From NCBI GenBank assembly GCA_009838915.1, contig VXQT01000004.1:1-51180 (forward strand): a stretch of 51,180 nt of DNA, written 5' to 3'. Each line of letters opens with the position of its first letter. The first letter of the stretch is position 1. Shown one piece after another: positions 8,662-16,263 of the stretch. A program made the position numbers and the translations under genes. The notes beneath the pieces are model-generated. The model had not been told where the DNA came from and ran no database searches. It saw only the letters and a list, made by a program, of their open reading frames with translations. This stretch comes from Chloroflexota bacterium (GTDB taxonomy: Bacteria; Chloroflexota; Dehalococcoidia; Bin125).

Positions 8662-11094
8662 TCAGCCAAGCGTGCCGGCGGCGGCGAGACGGCCCATGTC
8701 GTCGTCGCTGTAGCCGAGCAGCCCCTGGAGGATGTCCTCGGTGTGCTCTCCCCAGAGCGGGGCACGGACCGCCGGCAGCCGCTCGCCGTCCCAGAGAATC
8801 GGCTCCCTGATGATCTGGAAGGTGCAGCCCTCCGGCGAGTCAGCAGGGTGGTACGCGTCGCGCATGGCGGGATCTTGCCCTGCGAAGAAGTCCTCCAGCC
8901 GCTCAACCGGGCTGGCAGGGACGCCGGCATTGATCAAGAGACGGTACGAGGTCCACTCATCCTGCGAACGCGTCCACTCGGAGACTGCGGCTTCCAGCTC
9001 ATCTTCACTCGCCTGACGACCTGCGACAGTATCCAGATCGGTTCTTGACGCGAGATCCGCGCGACCGATCACGCGGCACAGGTTGCGCCAATCGGCGTCG
9101 TCGCGGCAGGCGATTGCGACCCAGCGATCGTCGCCGGCGGCGGGAAACACGCCGTGCGGCGACATGAACGGAGAGCGGTTGCCCATGCGCGGACGTTCGG
9201 CGACGCCGTTCAGCGTCTCAATCAGCTCGGTGTCCAGCAACTGCACGGCAGTCTCGTACTGGGCGATCTCGAGGTAGCGTCCGCTGCCGCTGCGTTCGCG
9301 ATCGTCCAGGGCGGCCATCACCGACGCGGCGAGATAGTAAGGCACGGTGAAGTCGGAGTGCAGCGTGCCGAGGCCGATCGGCGCGCGGCCTGGGAATCCC
9401 GAGCGATGCGACAGCCCGCACATGGCGATGATCCCGTTGCCGTAGGAGCGCCACTCGGCCCGCGGTCCCTCGATGCCCATCACGGCCACGTTGCAGACGA
9501 TGATGTCGTCCTTGACCTTGCGCAGATCGTCATAGCCGATGCCCCAGCGGTCGAGTCGGTACGGGGTGTAGTTGGAAGTGACGACATCGGCGTGCTCGGC
9601 TAACCGGCGCACGGCTTCGATGCCTTCCTCCGTCTTGAGATTGAGCGTGACCGACCTCTTGCCGCCGGCGCAGTCGTTGAACGTGCCGTTGGTGTTGATC
9701 GAGAAGCGGTCGGGCGGCTGGACGCCGCGGTAGCGGATCGGGTCGATGCGCGATTCGGACTCGATCTTGATCACCTCCGCGCCGAGGTCGGCGAGCAACC
9801 GGGTGCCGAGCGAGCCGGCGATGGCCCAGGTGAAGTCGAGCACGCGAACGCCGTCCAGCGGACGGCGTGGCGGTGGTGGAGCGGAGTTGTACAGCGTCGA
9901 GACGGACGGCGTCCGCCTCTGTCGCTCCGCGAGATCTCCCCCCGCGGAGCGGGGGGAGAGGGGAACGGTGGCATCGAAGAGCTCGTCGTTGTGTTCGCCG
10001 AGGAGTGGGGCGCGGGCGGCGCGGGGTTGCTCGCCTCTCGTGCGGACGGCGGGTCGCGGCAGCGTCAGCGTCGCGCCGAGCTGGGGGTGCTCCACCTCCT
10101 GGAAGTAGTCGCGGGACCAGAGATGCGGATCCCTGGCCACTTCCTCAACGGTGTTGATGGGAAGCACCAGCAGCCCAAGCTCTTGCCCGCGATCGTGCAG
10201 TTCCGTCACGGAGAGGGCGCCGCAGAGCCGCTCGATCCAGGGGCGAATCTCGTCGTAGTGCGCCTCGCGGTACAGCTCGTCGTCCCACTGCGGCTCGCGC
10301 AGCTCGGGAGCGCCCAGCACCTCGTCGACCCAGTTGACGAAGCGCGGCCAATGCGGCGGATGGATCGTGAACGAGACCCAGTGGCTGTCGCCGGCCTGAA
10401 ACGTGGCGCCCGAGCCAATCGGTATGTGGCGGTCGGGCGACATGCCGTGCCAGGTCCAGAAGTTCCCGCTGGCGGTCTGCAGGGTGGTAAACGCGACCGC
10501 CTCCTGTAGCGAGACCGTGATCCGTCCGCAGCCGCCGCCTCGGCGACGCTGGACAATCAGCGCCATGGCGGCTTCGGCCATGGCCAGCGATCCCTGCTTG
10601 TGCGAGAGATTGCCGCCCGGCCAGACCGGCGGATCTTCGGGGTGACCGTTGAGCACGATGTGGCCGCCCGCCGCCATGGCGGTCAGATCGGTCATCGGCT
10701 CCTCCGCGCCTCGGCGGAACACGGCATCGACCAGCGGAATCCTGGACTGCCATGCGCCCTGCCGTCCGCGCGCCAGCCACTCGGCCAGCGGACCGCTCGC
10801 TTCGAGCGGCGCCAACACGACGTCGAAACGGGGCAGCAGCGACTCCATCTCTTGCCAGGTCGCCGGCTCGTCGAAGTCGACGGCAACGGAGCGCTTGCCC
10901 GCGTTGTAGAGCAGATGCGCCCAACCGCGCTCGACGCGGGGCGCGTCCGACTCGACCGCCGGCTCCCGCATTCGCAACCCGTCACCGCGTTGGTCTTCGA
11001 CGCGAATCACCTGCGCGCCCAGGTCGGCCAACAGCCGCGCGCCCAGCGCCAGCGGTTCGTCGGTCAGGTCCAGGATGCGCGTGTCGTTGAGCAT
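8662..11094 (-). CDS. Double-length CaiB/BaiF CoA-transferase (two domains fused through a palindromic repeat)
   Basis: 810 aa, twice the normal size. Domain 1 (about 1-375) starts ILDLTDEPLALGARLLADLGAQVIRVED and ends LLGEHNDELFDA. Domain 2 (about 405-810) starts LDGVRVLDFTWAIAG and ends LWGEHTEDIL. The catalytic Asp is present only in domain 2 (Asp581, HSDFTVPYY). The same site in domain 1 reads LSHKQGS, without Asp, so that half is probably structural. Class III enzymes form interlocked dimers, so a fused pseudodimer with one active site is plausible. The linker (about 378-394) is encoded by a palindromic repeat exactly where domain 1 would normally stop. The repeat may have fused two genes or been inserted in an existing linker. 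Confidence 0.85.
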   Translation of the reverse strand: MLNDTRILDLTDEPLALGARLLADLGAQVIRVEDQRGDGLRMREPAVESDAPRVERGWAHLLYNAGKRSVAVDFDEPATWQEMESLLPRFDVVLAPLEASGPLAEWLARGRQGAWQSRIPLVDAVFRRGAEEPMTDLTAMAAGGHIVLNGHPEDPPVWPGGNLSHKQGSLAMAEAAMALIVQRRRGGGCGRITVSLQEAVAFTTLQTASGNFWTWHGMSPDRHIPIGSGATFQAGDSHWVSFTIHPPHWPRFVNWVDEVLGAPELREPQWDDELYREAHYDEIRPWIERLCGALSVTELHDRGQELGLLVLPINTVEEVARDPHLWSRDYFQEVEHPQLGATLTLPRPAVRTRGEQPRAARAPLLGEHNDELFDATVPLSPRSAGGDLAERQRRTPSVSTLYNSAPPPPRRPLDGVRVLDFTWAIAGSLGTRLLADLGAEVIKIESESRIDPIRYRGVQPPDRFSINTNGTFNDCAGGKRSVTLNLKTEEGIEAVRRLAEHADVVTSNYTPYRLDRWGIGYDDLRKVKDDIIVCNVAVMGIEGPRAEWRSYGNGIIAMCGLSHRSGFPGRAPIGLGTLHSDFTVPYYLAASVMAALDDRERSGSGRYLEIAQYETAVQLLDTELIETLNGVAERPRMGNRSPFMSPHGVFPAAGDDRWVAIACRDDADWRNLCRVIGRADLASRTDLDTVAGRQASEDELEAAVSEWTRSQDEWTSYRLLINAGVPASPVERLEDFFAGQDPAMRDAYHPADSPEGCTFQIIREPILWDGERLPAVRAPLWGEHTEDILQGLLGYSDDDMGRLAAAGTLG
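9916..9963 (-). repeat. Palindromic repeat at the domain junction of the fused CoA-transferase
   Basis: Copy in the sense orientation of the minus-strand gene: hairpin 1 (CCCCCCGC-TCC-GCGGGGGG) followed by hairpin 2 of the TCGC/GCGA type with one mismatch. It is read in a different frame (LSPRSAGG) from the copies in terL and the hot-dog genes. Confidence 0.85.
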
Positions 11095-11164
11095 TGGCGC
11101 AGGATAACGGCGCTCCCGGCGGTGGAGCCCGGTAGTACCGAATACAGCCGCCAGCCGCTGGGGC

Positions 11165-11195
11165 TTGAATTCCGCTTCTCAGGAACGTATGTTCG
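11165..11195 (+). promoter_or_regulatory. Promoter with overlapping LexA/DinR-type SOS box before the capsid/lysis block
   Basis: TTGAAT (11165-11170) and TATGTT (11188-11193) are separated by 17 bases, a plausible sigma-70 promoter. GGAACGTATGTTCG (11182-11195) overlaps the -10. Its complement matches the Bacillus DinR consensus CGAACRNRYGTTYC at all 14 positions. The arrangement suggests repression by LexA and induction after DNA damage. The first gene starts 84 bases downstream. Which box the LexA of this organism uses is not known from the window. Confidence 0.55.
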
Positions 11196-11279
11196 TCTTA
11201 TCAGCGTCGACCTGGATGCGCGCCTCCGAGCGCCGAACGGTACATAGCCGTCGGCGCTCAGTTTGTTTGGAGGCATGCG

Positions 11280-11732
11280 ATGGAAACAGCTCAGTCCGCT
11301 GCGCAGCTTGAAGCTCCGCCCGGCGAGGGCGAGGCAGCACTCGACCAGGGCGCCGAGCGAGCGGGCGCCGATTTGCCGCTGCGCGAGGCAATGCTCACGG
11401 CGATCGGCGAGCTGTCCGAGGACGAGCGGGCGCGCCTGTCCTCGGCCGAGCAGCCCGACGACGTGGCCGGCGTCTGGCGCGACCTGATCGCCGAACGTGC
11501 GGCGCTGGAACGCGAGCAGTCAGTCCGCGCTGAGCTGACCCGCGAGTTCGAGACACAGGTCCGCAACGCGCAACAGCGTCCGACTTCGGGTTTGCACGGC
11601 GGCGCGCCGCCGCCGCAGCCGAGCAGCGTCAACGAGTGGACCGACTTCATCCGTTCGGCGGAGGGTCAGGAGCTGCGCCAGCAGCGTCGGACGCAGTTCG
11701 CCAACTGGTTGGCGGCCCATCCCGAGGCGTGA
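11280..11732 (+). CDS. Putative phage scaffolding/capsid assembly protein
   Basis: 150 aa, acidic and rich in Ala, Glu and Gln, mostly predicted helix. A likely coiled coil spans about 60-105 (DLIAERAALEREQ, LTREFETQ), followed by a Pro/Gly linker and a terminal helix (NEWTDFIRSAEGQELRQQRR). There is a strong GGAGG six bases before the ATG. Small helical acidic proteins directly before a capsid gene are often scaffolds, and that is the reason for the call; no conserved domain was recognised. First gene after the SOS-like promoter. Confidence 0.5.
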   Translation: METAQSAAQLEAPPGEGEAALDQGAERAGADLPLREAMLTAIGELSEDERARLSSAEQPDDVAGVWRDLIAERAALEREQSVRAELTREFETQVRNAQQRPTSGLHGGAPPPQPSSVNEWTDFIRSAEGQELRQQRRTQFANWLAAHPEA

Positions 11733-11753
11733 CGTTCGCGCAGAGAAATCGAG

Positions 11754-11773
11754 ATTCCCGCCTTCGCGGGAAT
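11754..11773. repeat. Short inverted repeat ATTCCCGC/GCGGGAAT
   Basis: Perfect 8-bp arms around CTTC, between the scaffold-like and capsid genes. It differs in sequence from the window's main repeat family. Similar TTCCCGC...GCGGGAATGAC repeats occur dispersed in many bacterial genomes. It could act as a weak terminator or an mRNA stabiliser. Confidence 0.7.
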
Positions 11774-11802
11774 GACGAACAGTCCAGAAAGGAACACACG
11801 GA

Positions 11803-12684
11803 ATGGCAGACACACTCTCTTCCAACATCTCCGCGTCCTACGCGGCGATGGTCGAGCGCACGATTGCGCAGATGCCGCAGTCGGCGCCGATGCTCTCGCT
11901 GGCGCGCAAGTTGATCGTGCCCAAGGGCTCGGGCAGCGCGCAGATTCCGCGCGTGTCGAGCGTCTCGACCGTGCAGACGCCGGCCGAGAACGCCGAACTC
12001 TCGACCACCTCGCGCTTCACCCTGGCCAGCACCACGATCTCGCCCACCTTCCGCGCGATCTACGTGCGCATTCACGTGCGGGCGATCAACTACTCGCAGG
12101 AAGACCTGGTGCGCCTGGTCTCCGACGAGATGGCGCTGTCGCAGGGCCAGGACATCGACACCGACCTGACCGGCGAGTTCGCCAACTGGCACACCGACAA
12201 CGACATCGGCGCGACCGGGAAGAAGCTGACCCTGGCGAAGCTGCGCGAGGCGCGGCGCGTGCTGCAGTCGGTCAAGCGAGCCAAGGGCGGCCCGCCGCGC
12301 GGCGACATCGTCACGGTGCTCTCGCCGGTCGTCGCCGAGCACGTGCTCGAAGACCTCGGCGCGTCCGGCGTGAGCGGCAACTCGGGCTGGATTCCGGCCG
12401 GCATCTCCGAGCGGATGATTCGGCGCTTCCACGTCTCGGAGATCCCGCTGATGGGCACGGCCGTGTTCGTCGACGGCTACATGGCCGCCGACGGCGCCGG
12501 CGACTACATCTGCTCGATGTTCGGTACCGAGGCCTTGGTCTGGGCCTGCTCGATGGATTGGGAGATGTCCGTGTTCGAGGAGGCGGAATGGCCGGGCGTC
12601 ACGCTCCGCTCGATGGCCGACTACGACACGGGGATCGCCGGGTTCGCCCATCACGGCTGCCAGATCACCGCGGACGGAGGCTAG
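11803..12684 (+). CDS. Putative phage major capsid protein
   Basis: 293 aa. A polar N-terminal region is followed by alternating beta and helical segments without signal peptide or membrane helix. The pattern SARKLIVPKGSGSAQIPRV, long helices near RLVSDEMALSQGQDID and KLREARRVLQSVK, VLSPVVAEHVLEDL and the closing EWPGVTLRSMADYDTGIAGFAHHG resembles tailed-phage capsid proteins of the HK97 type. Its place after a scaffold-like gene and before head and lysis genes supports this. GGAAC lies before the ATG. Residue-level identification is not certain, and an encapsulin-like shell is less likely because a lysis cassette follows. Confidence 0.6.
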   Translation: MADTLSSNISASYAAMVERTIAQMPQSAPMLSLARKLIVPKGSGSAQIPRVSSVSTVQTPAENAELSTTSRFTLASTTISPTFRAIYVRIHVRAINYSQEDLVRLVSDEMALSQGQDIDTDLTGEFANWHTDNDIGATGKKLTLAKLREARRVLQSVKRAKGGPPRGDIVTVLSPVVAEHVLEDLGASGVSGNSGWIPAGISERMIRRFHVSEIPLMGTAVFVDGYMAADGAGDYICSMFGTEALVWACSMDWEMSVFEEAEWPGVTLRSMADYDTGIAGFAHHGCQITADGG

Positions 12685-12686
12685 CC

Positions 12687-13004
12687 ATGCCGCTGGACGA
12701 ACGCGGCCTCTGGACGCCGGCCGACTTCTCCGAGCTGCGGTCCGAGCGCTACTCGGCGCCGCGGCTGGGAACCGGACTTCGCGCCCGGCGCGCGCACCTG
12801 CGTGCGCCGAAGCGCGACCACCACGGTCGCGAGTACCTCGGCCGCGATCACGCCCTGTTGGGCCATGGCTTCCACGACGCGCGCGAGGCCGAGCGCCTGC
12901 TGCTCGACACAGCCGAGGGACTGGGTCTGTCGCACGAGTCGGTGGAGATTGAGGCCCAACCCTGGCTCGAGACCGAGATCAATGCCGGTCTCGGTCCGAG
13001 CTGA
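12687..13004 (+). CDS. Small phage-block protein of unknown function
   Basis: 105 aa starting two bases after the capsid stop (ATG at 12687; an upstream open frame in the capsid gene is not real). Composition is rich in Arg, His, Glu and Leu: RARRAHLRAPKRDHHGREYLGRDHALLGHGF. No domain was recognised. Position suggests a head-completion or neck protein, which is inference only. Confidence 0.5.
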   Translation: MPLDERGLWTPADFSELRSERYSAPRLGTGLRARRAHLRAPKRDHHGREYLGRDHALLGHGFHDAREAERLLLDTAEGLGLSHESVEIEAQPWLETEINAGLGPS

Positions 13005-13053
13005 ATCACACAACTCGCACCCGTCCGCAGAGACGGAAGAAAGGAATCACCAC

Positions 13054-13386
13054 ATGGCAACCACCAAGAAGACGAGCAAGCCGGGTAGTCCGGCGCTGGT
13101 CGCGCCCGGTGAGCGGGCCGTCCTGCTCAGCCACCACGAGTACCAGCTCGCGCGGGCGCAGGGCAACGGCCTCGACGGCTACGACCTCGTGATGCGCAAT
13201 CCCGAGGACGCCGACGCCGCAGGTCAGCCGCTCAGCGAGGACGAGCGCTGGCAGGCAGTCCCCGCCGGCAAATACCTCAAGCACCGCGCGATGGAGTGGC
13301 GAGAGGCCGGGTCACTCGACGAGCTGCCTACGCAGTGGCAGGAACTCGCCCAGGACCGCGACCCGTTCCCTCAATCGGAGAGCTGA
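13054..13386 (+). CDS. Small phage-block protein of unknown function
   Basis: 110 aa, with GGAAG eleven bases before the ATG. Lys/Thr-rich N-terminus (TTKKTSKPG), then a mixed region with LLSHHEYQLARAQGNGLDGYDLVMRNPEDAD, KYLKHRAMEW and a Gln/Asp-rich tail. Soluble, no signal peptide. It may be a head or minor tail protein by position. Not recognised as any family. Confidence 0.5.
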   Translation: MATTKKTSKPGSPALVAPGERAVLLSHHEYQLARAQGNGLDGYDLVMRNPEDADAAGQPLSEDERWQAVPAGKYLKHRAMEWREAGSLDELPTQWQELAQDRDPFPQSES

Positions 13387-13430
13387 GCGCAAACAGGCCC
13401 CTGCGCACGCAGACCAATCGAAAGGAACCC

Positions 13431-13688
13431 ATGTCGAGACCACAGTTCGCACCAAACAGTTCGCAGCCGCCCGACTCCACCCCGGAGTCGGGCGGCTGCC
13501 CCGAGTCGTGCACCCAGGCTCCAGGAGTCAGCCAGACCGACGCGCTCTGGCAGTACCTGCACCGAATCGAGAGCGGCCTCGACCAGATCGACGCCCGCAT
13601 CGACCGGCTCTACGTCGCGCTCGGCGGCGGAACCGTCCTGCTGGCCGCGATCGGTCTGGGCTCGGCATTCATTGTCCGGGCCGGCTGA
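13431..13688 (+). CDS. Single-TM protein, holin-like or membrane anchor
   Basis: 85 aa. N-terminal 40 residues are polar (Pro, Ser, Gln), then an amphipathic helix (LWQYLHRIESGLDQIDARIDRLY) and one C-terminal transmembrane segment (about 63-82, GGGTVLLAAIGLGSAFIV). GAAAGGAA precedes the ATG. Such a helix plus tail anchor is like phage holins of the XhlA type (N-terminal coiled coil, C-terminal TM). It lies directly before a second membrane protein and the endolysin. Codons 12-23 are a perfect 16-bp inverted repeat, listed separately. Confidence 0.55.
   Translation: MSRPQFAPNSSQPPDSTPESGGCPESCTQAPGVSQTDALWQYLHRIESGLDQIDARIDRLYVALGGGTVLLAAIGLGSAFIVRAG
13463..13499. repeat. Perfect 16-bp inverted repeat inside the holin-like gene
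   Basis: GCAGCCGCCCGACTCC, a 5-base ACCCC loop, then the exact complement, beginning 32 bases after the start codon. The stem is very stable and in frame (QPPDSTPESGG). It could slow translation or attenuate transcription before the lysis genes, or be another palindromic insertion. No U-tract follows. Confidence 0.8.
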
Positions 13689-13717
13689 GCGGCCCATTAC
13701 ACGAGAGAGGAACACTG

Positions 13718-13993
13718 ATGAGTGGACAGAATCAACCCTTGGCCGGCTCAGATTCGCAGGAGCCGGAGCGGGCCGCGACGCCGGACCCGCTCTGGATGCC
13801 GCGAGGCAGCGTTCGTGCCCTGATCGCGATCGGCGTGGTCGCTGTTTGGGCGTCGCTCGAGACCGGGCTGGTCGGCGTCCCGCCCTCCGACGCTGTGCGC
13901 TCAATCGCGGTCGCCGTGGCCGCCGGCTACGGCGTGCTGCGCAGCCGCGACCAACGCAGCGACCGGTCAGACCGGACGGGAGGACGCGAATGA
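13718..13993 (+). CDS. Two-TM holin-like protein
   Basis: 91 aa. Polar N-terminus, then hydrophobic segments at about 32-52 (ALIAIGVVAVWASLETGLVGV) and 60-73 (SIAVAVAAGYGVL), and a charged Arg/Asp/Ser tail. A GAGAGG site precedes the ATG. Its last four bases overlap the endolysin start (ATGA), the usual arrangement for a holin and its lysin. The tight coupling to an amidase supports a role in releasing the lysin across the membrane. Confidence 0.6.
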   Translation: MSGQNQPLAGSDSQEPERAATPDPLWMPRGSVRALIAIGVVAVWASLETGLVGVPPSDAVRSIAVAVAAGYGVLRSRDQRSDRSDRTGGRE

Positions 13994-14697
13994 CCACCGC
14001 GAAGCTCGATCCGCCGCCCGACCTGGTCGGGATCCGCGGACTGCCGTACGGCGCTCGCCTCATCTGGCGGCCGGCGCATCCGTCCAACTTCTACGCGGCC
14101 TCATCACGGCCGTATTCAGGTGCCGAGAGGCGCTTCGTCGCGATCTGCTACCACACTCCCGAGGAGCCATGGGACGACAACGAGGTCACCCCGGCATGGT
14201 TCGAAGATCCGCGCGCCAACGCCAGTACCAACTACTACGCCGACTCAGATGGTGACCTCTACCAGATGGTCCGCGACCGGGACTTCGCCTGGGCCCAGGG
14301 CGTCCGCCGCAACGACCTGGTCCTGCCTCGTCCCGCCTGGTGGCGCGATGAGTACGTCAGCTACAACGCCTGCATGCTGTCGATTGAGATCGAGGGCTAC
14401 GCGCGAGAAATCGGCGAGACCTTCGTTCCGGGTAGCCGCCAGCTCGAGACGGTCGCCGCCTGGTCGGCGTACGTCTGTAAGAAGTACGGCATTCCCATCG
14501 ACCGCCGCTACCACGTTGGCCATAGCGAGCTGACGCGACAGAAGTCGGACCCGGGCCGCGACTTCCCCTGGAAGGCGCTGCTGAATCGGGTGAGGGAACT
14601 GTCGTCGGGTGACCGCGAAGCTCGCCTGGCCCAGCTCGAACGCCGCGTCGCAGCGCTGGAATCGCACACGCATGGCGGACCAGTCGGCATCGAGTGA
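13990..14697 (+). CDS. N-acetylmuramoyl-L-alanine amidase (Amidase_2/PGRP type), probable endolysin
   Basis: 235 aa without a signal peptide. The amidase fold shows the zinc ligands His in ICYHTPE (residue about 55), His in HVGHSEL (about 177) and Asp in KSDPGRDFPW (about 188). YYADSDGDLYQMV and SIEIEGYA are also typical of the family. It cleaves the bond between muramic acid and the stem peptide. A C-terminal coiled coil (about 207-226, REARLAQLERRVAALES) may oligomerise it. The start overlaps the holin-like gene by four bases. As it lacks a signal it would need the holin for export. Confidence 0.85.
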   Translation: MTTAKLDPPPDLVGIRGLPYGARLIWRPAHPSNFYAASSRPYSGAERRFVAICYHTPEEPWDDNEVTPAWFEDPRANASTNYYADSDGDLYQMVRDRDFAWAQGVRRNDLVLPRPAWWRDEYVSYNACMLSIEIEGYAREIGETFVPGSRQLETVAAWSAYVCKKYGIPIDRRYHVGHSELTRQKSDPGRDFPWKALLNRVRELSSGDREARLAQLERRVAALESHTHGGPVGIE

Positions 14698-14701
14698 GAT
14701 C

Positions 14702-14751
14702 CCTCTCCCCCGCGAAGCGGGGGGAGATGTCGCGGAGCGACAGAGGGGGGC
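14702..14751 (+). repeat. Palindromic repeat between convergent genes
   Basis: Full copy: hairpin 1 CCCCGC-GAA-GCGGGG and hairpin 2 TGTCGC-GGA-GCGACA, then GAGGGGGG. It lies between the endolysin stop (14697) and the MFS gene stop (14777). It may end transcription from both sides and marks the right edge of the phage block. Confidence 0.9.
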
Positions 14752-14776
14752 ACGCGCCATCGCCAGGCGCACCCAC

Positions 14777-16177
14777 CTAGTTGTCGATCTTCTGACCCGA
14801 CATCAGCGCCACGTGGCGCAGCATCGGCGGCGGCGGCATGGCCGACACGGCCACCGCCCCGCCGCCGTTCGTCTCGCCGGCGAGCGCCGGCATCGCCGGC
14901 AGCGGCGGACGATCATACTTGCGAATCGCGAGCCAACCGAAAACGCCCAGCACCGTGATGACCAGCGCCGCCAATCCCATGAGTGCAAAGACTTCGCGCT
15001 CGCCGATGGCGTCGGCCAGCGCGCCAGCCGGTCCGCCCGCGACCATCTGCACGCCCCAGGCCATCATCGTGAAGGACATCACTCGGCCGTAATAGGCCGA
15101 TTCGGTGTGCATCATGATCCGTGCCTGCAGGATCATCACCGGCCCCTGCAAACCCGGACCGAGCAGCGCCATCGCAATCATCGCCTGGCCGAGATTCTGC
15201 GATGCAGCCAGGACGAGGTATCCGATGCCCATCATGGCAACCAGCACGAACACCGCCGGCCAGGCCCAACGGGTCGTCGGTGCTCCTGCCACGACAACGG
15301 CGACGACAGCTGCAGCGATTCCGTTGACCAGGAACAACGGTCCCATGTCGCTGGTCGGACGACTTAGGTGCTGGTCGAGGAACGCCGGCATCAGGATGCG
15401 GAAGAGGAAGCCGATCACGACCGAACTGACGAAGACCAGCAGCATCAACCGCAGGGAGGGACGTGACCAGACGTATCGCGCGCCGTCGGCAATGTCACTG
15501 AGCACGTTCCTGCCTGGCGCCGCAGCGTGTCCTGCCTCGGCTTCGCGCAGCTCCCGCTCCCGCTGGCGATTGGGCATCAGCGCCACGGTGAACACGCCAA
15601 CCGCGACCAGCGCGCCCATCACCACATAGGTCCCACCCGAGCCGACCAGCGATTCCACCAGAATCGACGCGATGAACGGGGACAACGGTTGGCCTAGCGT
15701 GTTGGCAAGCTGGCTCAGCACAATCGCGTTGGCGACCAGCCGCGGCCCAACCAGATCGGCGGTGAAGGCATTGCGGGCCGGTCCCATCACCACAAACGAG
15801 AAGCCGAGCAGCATCATCAACACGAACATCAGCGGCAGCGTCAGCCAGCCGAGCAACAGCAGCAGCCCGGTCAACGCGAGCATCGCCGCGCCGCCGCCCT
15901 GGCCGATCACAATCACCCACTTGCGGTTGGCGCGGTCGGCAATGACGCCGCCAAACGGCGCAAGCAGCATCGCGATCCCGACGCCCATCCCGATCACCCC
16001 GACCGCGGTGTTGTTGCCGGACAGGTCGTAGGCGACGATCGACATGACGAGGAACATCATCATGTAGGCGAAGGTCGCGAACAGCGTGCCCACGAAAAGC
16101 AGGCGGAAGTGGCGGTCGTTCAAGGCCGCAAACGTGTGCTGCCGCCAGGATGAGAGTGCGGAGATACTTCGCGCCAT
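14777..16177 (-). CDS. Major facilitator superfamily transporter (drug/siderophore exporter-like)
   Basis: 466 aa with about 12 hydrophobic segments split 6+6 by a polar loop near residue 215-235 (RQRERELREAEAGH). Motif A-like GGVIADRANRKW lies between TM2 and TM3. The closest pattern is the MFS_3/EntS exporter group, inner-membrane proton antiporters. An extended 40-residue Ala/Pro-rich C-terminal tail (LPAMPALAGETNGGG to SGQKIDN) is unusual. It is the only gene of its transcription unit; its substrate is unknown. Confidence 0.8.
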   Translation of the reverse strand: MARSISALSSWRQHTFAALNDRHFRLLFVGTLFATFAYMMMFLVMSIVAYDLSGNNTAVGVIGMGVGIAMLLAPFGGVIADRANRKWVIVIGQGGGAAMLALTGLLLLLGWLTLPLMFVLMMLLGFSFVVMGPARNAFTADLVGPRLVANAIVLSQLANTLGQPLSPFIASILVESLVGSGGTYVVMGALVAVGVFTVALMPNRQRERELREAEAGHAAAPGRNVLSDIADGARYVWSRPSLRLMLLVFVSSVVIGFLFRILMPAFLDQHLSRPTSDMGPLFLVNGIAAAVVAVVVAGAPTTRWAWPAVFVLVAMMGIGYLVLAASQNLGQAMIAMALLGPGLQGPVMILQARIMMHTESAYYGRVMSFTMMAWGVQMVAGGPAGALADAIGEREVFALMGLAALVITVLGVFGWLAIRKYDRPPLPAMPALAGETNGGGAVAVSAMPPPPMLRHVALMSGQKIDN

Positions 16178-16263
16178 GCGAACAGTCTATGGCTGCGCTA
16201 TCTCGGCCGGGATGGTCGGCGGGCTATCGCGATCGCCACCGGTTCGGGGAGCCGTCGGCTCAG

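Noticed and set aside
7287-8930. 547-codon open frame on the minus strand over the second CoA-transferase
   Set aside because: It is the antisense of a clear CoA-transferase with catalytic Asp; its composition is Arg/Val-rich shadow sequence.
11803-12684. Capsid-like protein as an encapsulin compartment
   Set aside because: It is followed by holin-like and endolysin genes and preceded by a scaffold-like gene, a phage arrangement.
4260-14697. Classifying the phage blocks as a gene transfer agent
   Set aside because: No portal, protease or tail genes are present, and a lysis cassette plus capsid alone cannot separate a GTA from a decayed prophage.
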